Source: an uncultured Eubacteriales bacterium
Lineage (GTDB): Bacteria; Bacillota; Clostridia; Christensenellales; Aristaeellaceae
DNA length: 9,340 nucleotides
Direction: 5' to 3'
Assembly (NCBI GenBank): GCA_900548125.1
Contig: URJN01000068.1
Location: 1 to 9,340, forward strand
In this document: positions 6,754 to 9,340 of the stretch, piece after piece
Layout of the letters: each line of letters opens with the position of its first letter
Numbering within the stretch: position 1 is the stretch's first letter
Notes under the pieces: model-generated
Told to the model about the DNA's origin: nothing
Databases searched by the model: none
The model's input: only the letters and a program-made list of their open reading frames with translations
Program-made: the position numbers and the translations under genes

Positions 6754-7692
6754 TTACATGTAATTGACCCATTTCTTCTCGCCGCGGAACTGCACAAACG
6801 TGACCAGCAGCACGATTGCCAGCAGCACCATCGACACCGCGCTCGCCACGCCGTACTGCGCGGAGGTTGCGATGCCCTCGCCGCCGAAGCTCAGCTCGAA
6901 GATGTAGGTGACGAGCATCTTGGTGGAGCGTCCCGGGCCGCCCTGCGTCATGATGGCGACCACGTCGTAAATCTTAAAGCAGGAAATGACCAGCATGATG
7001 GAAACGAAGAACGTGGTCGGGGTGAGCATCGGCACGGTCACCTTGGTGAATTTCTGCCAGCCGTTCGCGCCGTCCATCGTCGCCGCCTCGTACAGCTCCG
7101 CCGGCACGCCCTGCAAGCCTGCCAGATACATGACCATGTAATAGCCCGCGTTGCGCCATACGCTGACGATAATGATTGCCCAGATTGCCAAATCGCGGCT
7201 GGATGTCCAGCTCTTGGTAATCTTGATGCCAAAGAGGGAGAGAATCTGGTTGATGGGTCCCGTTTTCATCAGCAGGAAGTTCCAGCAGACGCAAATCGCA
7301 ACCAGCGAAGCGACATACGGGAAGAAGAACACGGCGCGGAAGAATTTTGCGCCCTTGACCGCCTTGTTGAGCACCAGAGCCAGCCCCAGCGCACAGGCGA
7401 TGGTGATCGGAACGGTTGCAATGGTGTAATAGATGGTGTTTTTGAGCGCGATGCCCAAATTGCTTTTCGTGAAGCTGAAATCCTTGAAAATCAGGCGGAA
7501 GTTGTCCAGCCCCACCCATGTGATCTTTGAGCCGCCGCTCCAGTTCATGAACGCCAGCACAATGGAGAAAATGACCGGAATCAGCGTAAAGACGACAAAA
7601 CCGATGAAGTTCGGCGCGAGGAAAGAATAGGCAATCAGCGTATTGCGCCGCTCCAGCTTGCCCATCTTACGCCTGTCTGCACTCTTTGTCAT
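6754..7692 (-). CDS. Sugar ABC transporter permease, first subunit (MalF/LacF/UgpA type)
   Basis: A 312-residue CUT1-family membrane protein. After a basic N-terminus (residues 1-17) come hydrophobic segments at about 20-48, 84-108, 117-140, 168-190, 224-246 and 283-302, the usual six. The EAA coupling loop is EAATMDGANGWQKFTKVTVP (202-221), and the conserved periplasmic-side TQGGPGRST follows at 249-257. The ATG at 7692 was chosen because AAAGGA (7703-7708) lies ten bases upstream; an in-frame GTG at 7701 would sit only one base from that RBS. It forms the channel with the next gene, fourteen bases downstream. It is separated from its binding-protein gene by 158 bases containing hairpins, a spacing often seen where the binding protein is made in excess. 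No ATPase gene is in the window, so a shared MsmK/UgpC-type ATPase elsewhere probably powers it. Confidence 0.95.
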   Translation of the reverse strand: MTKSADRRKMGKLERRNTLIAYSFLAPNFIGFVVFTLIPVIFSIVLAFMNWSGGSKITWVGLDNFRLIFKDFSFTKSNLGIALKNTIYYTIATVPITIACALGLALVLNKAVKGAKFFRAVFFFPYVASLVAICVCWNFLLMKTGPINQILSLFGIKITKSWTSSRDLAIWAIIIVSVWRNAGYYMVMYLAGLQGVPAELYEAATMDGANGWQKFTKVTVPMLTPTTFFVSIMLVISCFKIYDVVAIMTQGGPGRSTKMLVTYIFELSFGGEGIATSAQYGVASAVSMVLLAIVLLVTFVQFRGEKKWVNYM

Positions 7693-7702
7693 CGCGTACA
7701 CA

Positions 7703-7708
7703 TCCTTT
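7703..7708 (-). promoter_or_regulatory. Ribosome binding site fixing the start of the first permease
   Basis: AAAGGA on the minus strand, ten bases before the ATG at 7692 but only one base before the in-frame GTG at 7701. The spacing makes the ATG the likely start. Confidence 0.7.
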
Positions 7709-7745
7709 CTATCTCGTCAGGGATGATTAAAGCCTTGCCATGTCT

Positions 7746-7768
7746 GCCGGAAAACGGCTGCCTCCGGC
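7746..7768 (-). repeat. Hairpin upstream of the first permease (fourth of four)
   Basis: GCCGGA (7746-7751) pairs with TCCGGC (7763-7768) around eleven bases. It is the hairpin closest to the permease start and has no T tract after it on the minus strand. With its neighbours it may act as a 5' stabiliser of the downstream message after termination or processing. Confidence 0.45.
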
Positions 7769-7781
7769 GATTTCGCTTTCC

Positions 7782-7796
7782 TGCCGCCTTGCGGCA
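7782..7796 (-). repeat. Hairpin in the binding-protein/permease gap (third of four)
   Basis: TGCCGC (7782-7787) pairs perfectly with GCGGCA (7791-7796) around CTT. It directly follows the T-rich tail of the stronger hairpin on the transcribed strand. No T tract follows it. Confidence 0.5.
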
Positions 7797-7831
7797 ATAA
7801 GAAAGGGGGAAGTGCCTATGCGCTTCCCCCT
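7796..7831 (-). terminator. Rho-independent (probably partial) terminator after the binding-protein gene
   Basis: AGGGGGAAG and CTTCCCCCT pair perfectly (7804-7812 with 7823-7831). Three further pairs including one G-U close the loop to CUAU, making a 12-pair stem. On the minus strand it is followed by TTTCTTATT. It sits 20 bases after the stop codon of the binding-protein gene and inside the operon. The expected effect is that most transcripts end here, giving much more binding protein than permease and enzymes, as is common for CUT1 importers. The broken T tract suggests incomplete termination. Confidence 0.8.
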
Positions 7832-7832
7832 G

Positions 7833-7848
7833 CCCCGCTTGATCGGGG
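7833..7848 (-). repeat. Hairpin immediately after the binding-protein stop (first of four)
   Basis: CCCCG (7833-7837) pairs with CGGGG (7844-7848) around CTTGAT. It begins two bases after the TAA of the binding-protein gene and has no T tract. Its strands could compete with the G/C arms of the adjacent terminator hairpin. Confidence 0.5.
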
Positions 7849-7850
7849 AA

Positions 7851-9095
7851 TTACTTCTTGATGTATTCGGCAGCGCGCTCTTCCATTTCCGCGATGCCTT
7901 CGTCGATGCTCAGCTCACGGGTCATGATGAGGCTATGCTCTTCATTGACGATGGACTTAATCTCGTTGACGCCTTCGCCAATCGGCCACTCCAGAGAGAT
8001 GGCGGTCGGCAGCAGGGCAGCTTTGCTGTTCTCATCGGTCGGGAAGCCGTCCGCAGACGCCATAACCTCGGCGACAGCCTCGCTCACATACGCCGGACGG
8101 GTGCCGGTCTGTGCAATCGCCTTCGCGCCGTCTTCAGAGCACATCCAGGAAGCGAACTTCCAAGCTTCTTCCTTGTTTGCGCTGGCGTTGCTGATGGCGA
8201 TGCCGGTCGGAGAGCCGAAGGAAGAACCGGCGGCTACGCCCTCAAGATGCGGAACAGAAACGATGCCCCAGTTCATGGAAGCAGTGCCGTCCTTGATGTA
8301 ACCAATCAGGGTGGAAGCATACCAGTAGCCCATCGGCATCATGGCGACATTGCCCTGCGCGAAAGCGCCAGAGTAATGCAGACCGGAAGCCTTCAGCTCG
8401 TCATAACTCATGCAGACTTCTTCATCCTCAAGACCCTGATACAGCTCGTAGAAGTACTTCAGGTCGGAGTACTCGCCGTCAGCCAGCGTGTTCACGCCGT
8501 CGCAGACCGACCAGTTCGCCACGCAGGAGAGCCAAGTGTGGTAATGCGTGCCGTAAGCACCGGTCTTTTCGTGGATGTCGCGCGCCATCTGCGCGTATTC
8601 ATCCCAAGTCCAATCGTTGGTCGGGTAATCCATGCCCGCCTGATCGAACAAATCCTTGTTGTAGAACATCACCCAGTAGTCGGCGCGGAACGGGAGCGCG
8701 TACTGCTCGCCGTCGGACAGCGCGACGTAGCAGGCGTCCATGCCCGCGTACTTGCTCAGGTCAACGCCGTCCGCCTTGATGTTTTCGTTCAGCGAAACGA
8801 TAAGACCTTCCTTCGCCCAGTTCTGCATGTCGGAAAGCTCCTTGACGCAGTACAGGTCGGTGGTGTCGCCGCCGGCGAGCATGGTGCTGGCCTTGACGTT
8901 GTAATCCTGAGAAGCGAGGTCAACCCACTCGATCTTCACATCGGGATTCGCCGCTTCATAGCCTTCCTTAATCGCGGTATAATACGGCGTGGTTCCGGTG
9001 TCCCAGCCGGCGACCTTCAGCGTCGTTTCGGCAAGTGCAGGTGCCATCGTGGCAACCATCATCGAGGCGAGCATTCCGGCAATCAGTTTTTTCAT
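7851..9095 (-). CDS. Extracellular sugar-binding protein of the ABC importer (CUT1, SBP family 1)
   Basis: A 414-residue solute-binding protein that captures the oligosaccharide outside the membrane and hands it to the two permeases. Residues 1-22 are a clear signal peptide: MKK, a hydrophobic stretch, then PALA before E23, a normal signal peptidase I site. There is no lipobox cysteine, unusual if the cell is a single-membrane Bacillota, where such proteins are normally lipid-anchored. The mature protein starts TTLKVAGWDTGTTPYYTAI and shows the family landmarks ALPFRADYWVMFYNKDLFDQ (133-152), WTWDEYAQMARDI (162-174) and the late SPTGIAISNAS and EEAWKFASWM stretches. Aromatic residues in the central part fit a sugar-binding cleft. 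I set the start at the ATG at 9095 because AGGAGG lies eight bases upstream; the ATG six bases earlier (9101) would be only two bases from it. It is the first gene of the operon and its nearest homologues would be the best clue to substrate. Confidence 0.94.
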   Translation of the reverse strand: MKKLIAGMLASMMVATMAPALAETTLKVAGWDTGTTPYYTAIKEGYEAANPDVKIEWVDLASQDYNVKASTMLAGGDTTDLYCVKELSDMQNWAKEGLIVSLNENIKADGVDLSKYAGMDACYVALSDGEQYALPFRADYWVMFYNKDLFDQAGMDYPTNDWTWDEYAQMARDIHEKTGAYGTHYHTWLSCVANWSVCDGVNTLADGEYSDLKYFYELYQGLEDEEVCMSYDELKASGLHYSGAFAQGNVAMMPMGYWYASTLIGYIKDGTASMNWGIVSVPHLEGVAAGSSFGSPTGIAISNASANKEEAWKFASWMCSEDGAKAIAQTGTRPAYVSEAVAEVMASADGFPTDENSKAALLPTAISLEWPIGEGVNEIKSIVNEEHSLIMTRELSIDEGIAEMEERAAEYIKK

Positions 9096-9103
9096 GTTCA
9101 TTT

Positions 9104-9109
9104 CCTCCT
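9104..9109 (-). promoter_or_regulatory. Strong ribosome binding site of the binding-protein gene
   Basis: A perfect AGGAGG (within AAGGAGGAA) on the minus strand. The distance is eight bases to the ATG at 9095 and two bases to the ATG at 9101, so the second ATG is the likely start and the protein begins MKKLIAG. Confidence 0.85.
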
Positions 9110-9122
9110 TAATTAATCACAA

Positions 9123-9136
9123 CTATGAAAACATAG
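9123..9136. promoter_or_regulatory. Inverted repeat upstream of the operon, possible operator
   Basis: CTATG (9123-9127) and CATAG (9132-9136) flank AAAA, giving a perfect 14-base dyad 13 bases upstream of the RBS. Its position between the truncated nitroreductase and the first operon gene is where an operator or the start of the mRNA leader would be. I found no -35/-10 pair that I trust next to it. Confidence 0.35.
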
Positions 9137-9147
9137 GTGCGTTTACT
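9134..9147 (-). promoter_or_regulatory. Weak cre-like (LacI/CcpA-type) site
   Basis: On the minus strand AGTAAACGCACCTA matches the catabolite-responsive element pattern TGNAANCGNWNNCA except at the first T and the last C. It overlaps the nitroreductase stop codon and touches the inverted repeat beside it. A match of this quality can occur by chance; only its place upstream of a sugar operon makes it worth recording. Confidence 0.2.
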
Positions 9148-9340
9148 TGGATTTTTTCACCTTGAGCTTCGAGAGCTTTTCGCGGTACTTTTTATCGGAC
9201 ACTGCGATTATAACAGGCGACTGGCGGTTCATGCCCGTCGGCGCATAAGTGCCCGCTTCGAGGACTGCGTCGAGCAGATCTTCCGGTACAGAATCAGGCT
9301 TGAAACTGCGCGTGCTGCGGCGGGTTTTTATCATCTCAAG
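9143..9340 (-). pseudogene. Truncated nitroreductase family protein (N-terminal remnant, runs off right edge)
   Basis: The visible part reads LEMIKTRRSTRSF and continues through EAGTYAPTGMNRQSPVIIAV to a stop at 9143-9145. TRRSxRxF is the flavin-phosphate-binding start of nitroreductases, and APTGMNRQSP is the second conserved block. Family members are about 170-220 residues; here the protein stops after about 65, just past REKLSKL, with a lysine-rich tail KVKKSK. Most of the flavin-binding fold and the C-terminal dimer arm are missing, so it cannot be a working enzyme. An ATG at 9334 exists, but the frame continues to the edge with Leu-Glu in front, as in intact homologues, so the true start is likely outside the window. 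No continuation in other frames is visible before the binding-protein start 48 bases later, pointing to a deletion or insertion breakpoint rather than a frameshift. It could still carry the operon's promoter. Confidence 0.75.

Noticed and set aside
1..9340. CRISPR array, tRNA, rRNA, insertion sequence, prophage or toxin-antitoxin genes
   Set aside because: I saw no regularly spaced direct repeats, no tRNA-like cloverleaf, no transposase or integrase motifs and no small paired toxin/antitoxin genes on either strand.

Overview
The window is a single seven-gene operon, all on the minus strand and therefore read from right to left, for importing and breaking down an acidic oligosaccharide inside the cell. 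The DNA is moderately GC-rich (roughly 55-60% by eye), with strong AGGAGG-type ribosome binding sites, tight gene spacing and a bacterial CUT1 sugar ABC transporter. I read this as an anaerobic Bacillota-like bacterium of the gut or rumen type, probably an uncultured Clostridia or Christensenellales relative. That placement is inference from style; no phylogenetic marker is present.

Layout from right to left in transcription order. 9340-9143: the N-terminal part of a nitroreductase, cut off after about 65 residues. 9095-7851: secreted sugar-binding protein of an ABC importer, preceded by a short inverted repeat and a strong RBS. 7848-7744: four consecutive hairpins, one with a T-rich tail, forming a likely partial terminator that lowers expression of everything downstream. 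7692-6754 and 6739-5870: the two permease subunits. 5868-4063: heparinase II/III-family protein without signal peptide. 4062-3936: a 127-base gap with several small palindromes. 3935-2115: DUF2264-family protein. 2131-1010: GH88 unsaturated glucuronyl hydrolase. 999-235: cytoplasmic protein with a discoidin-like (F5/8 type C) domain. 234-1: no convincing minus-strand gene; GC-rich hairpins, a plus-strand terminator-like structure at 217-241, and at 1-69 a possible plus-strand GNAT acetyltransferase tail.

Proposed working: the binding protein and the two permeases (with an ATPase encoded elsewhere, since none is here) bring in uronic-acid-containing oligosaccharides. The heparinase-like protein and perhaps the DUF2264 protein cut them by beta-elimination or otherwise process them in the cytoplasm, giving 4,5-unsaturated uronyl ends. 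The GH88 enzyme removes that unsaturated sugar. The discoidin-like protein may bind the sugars or be an uncharacterised accessory factor. The actual substrate (glycosaminoglycan, glucuronan, alginate-like or plant/algal uronan) cannot be read from sequence alone. No regulator, kinase, KduI/KduD-type enzyme, sulfatase or extracellular lyase is in the window.
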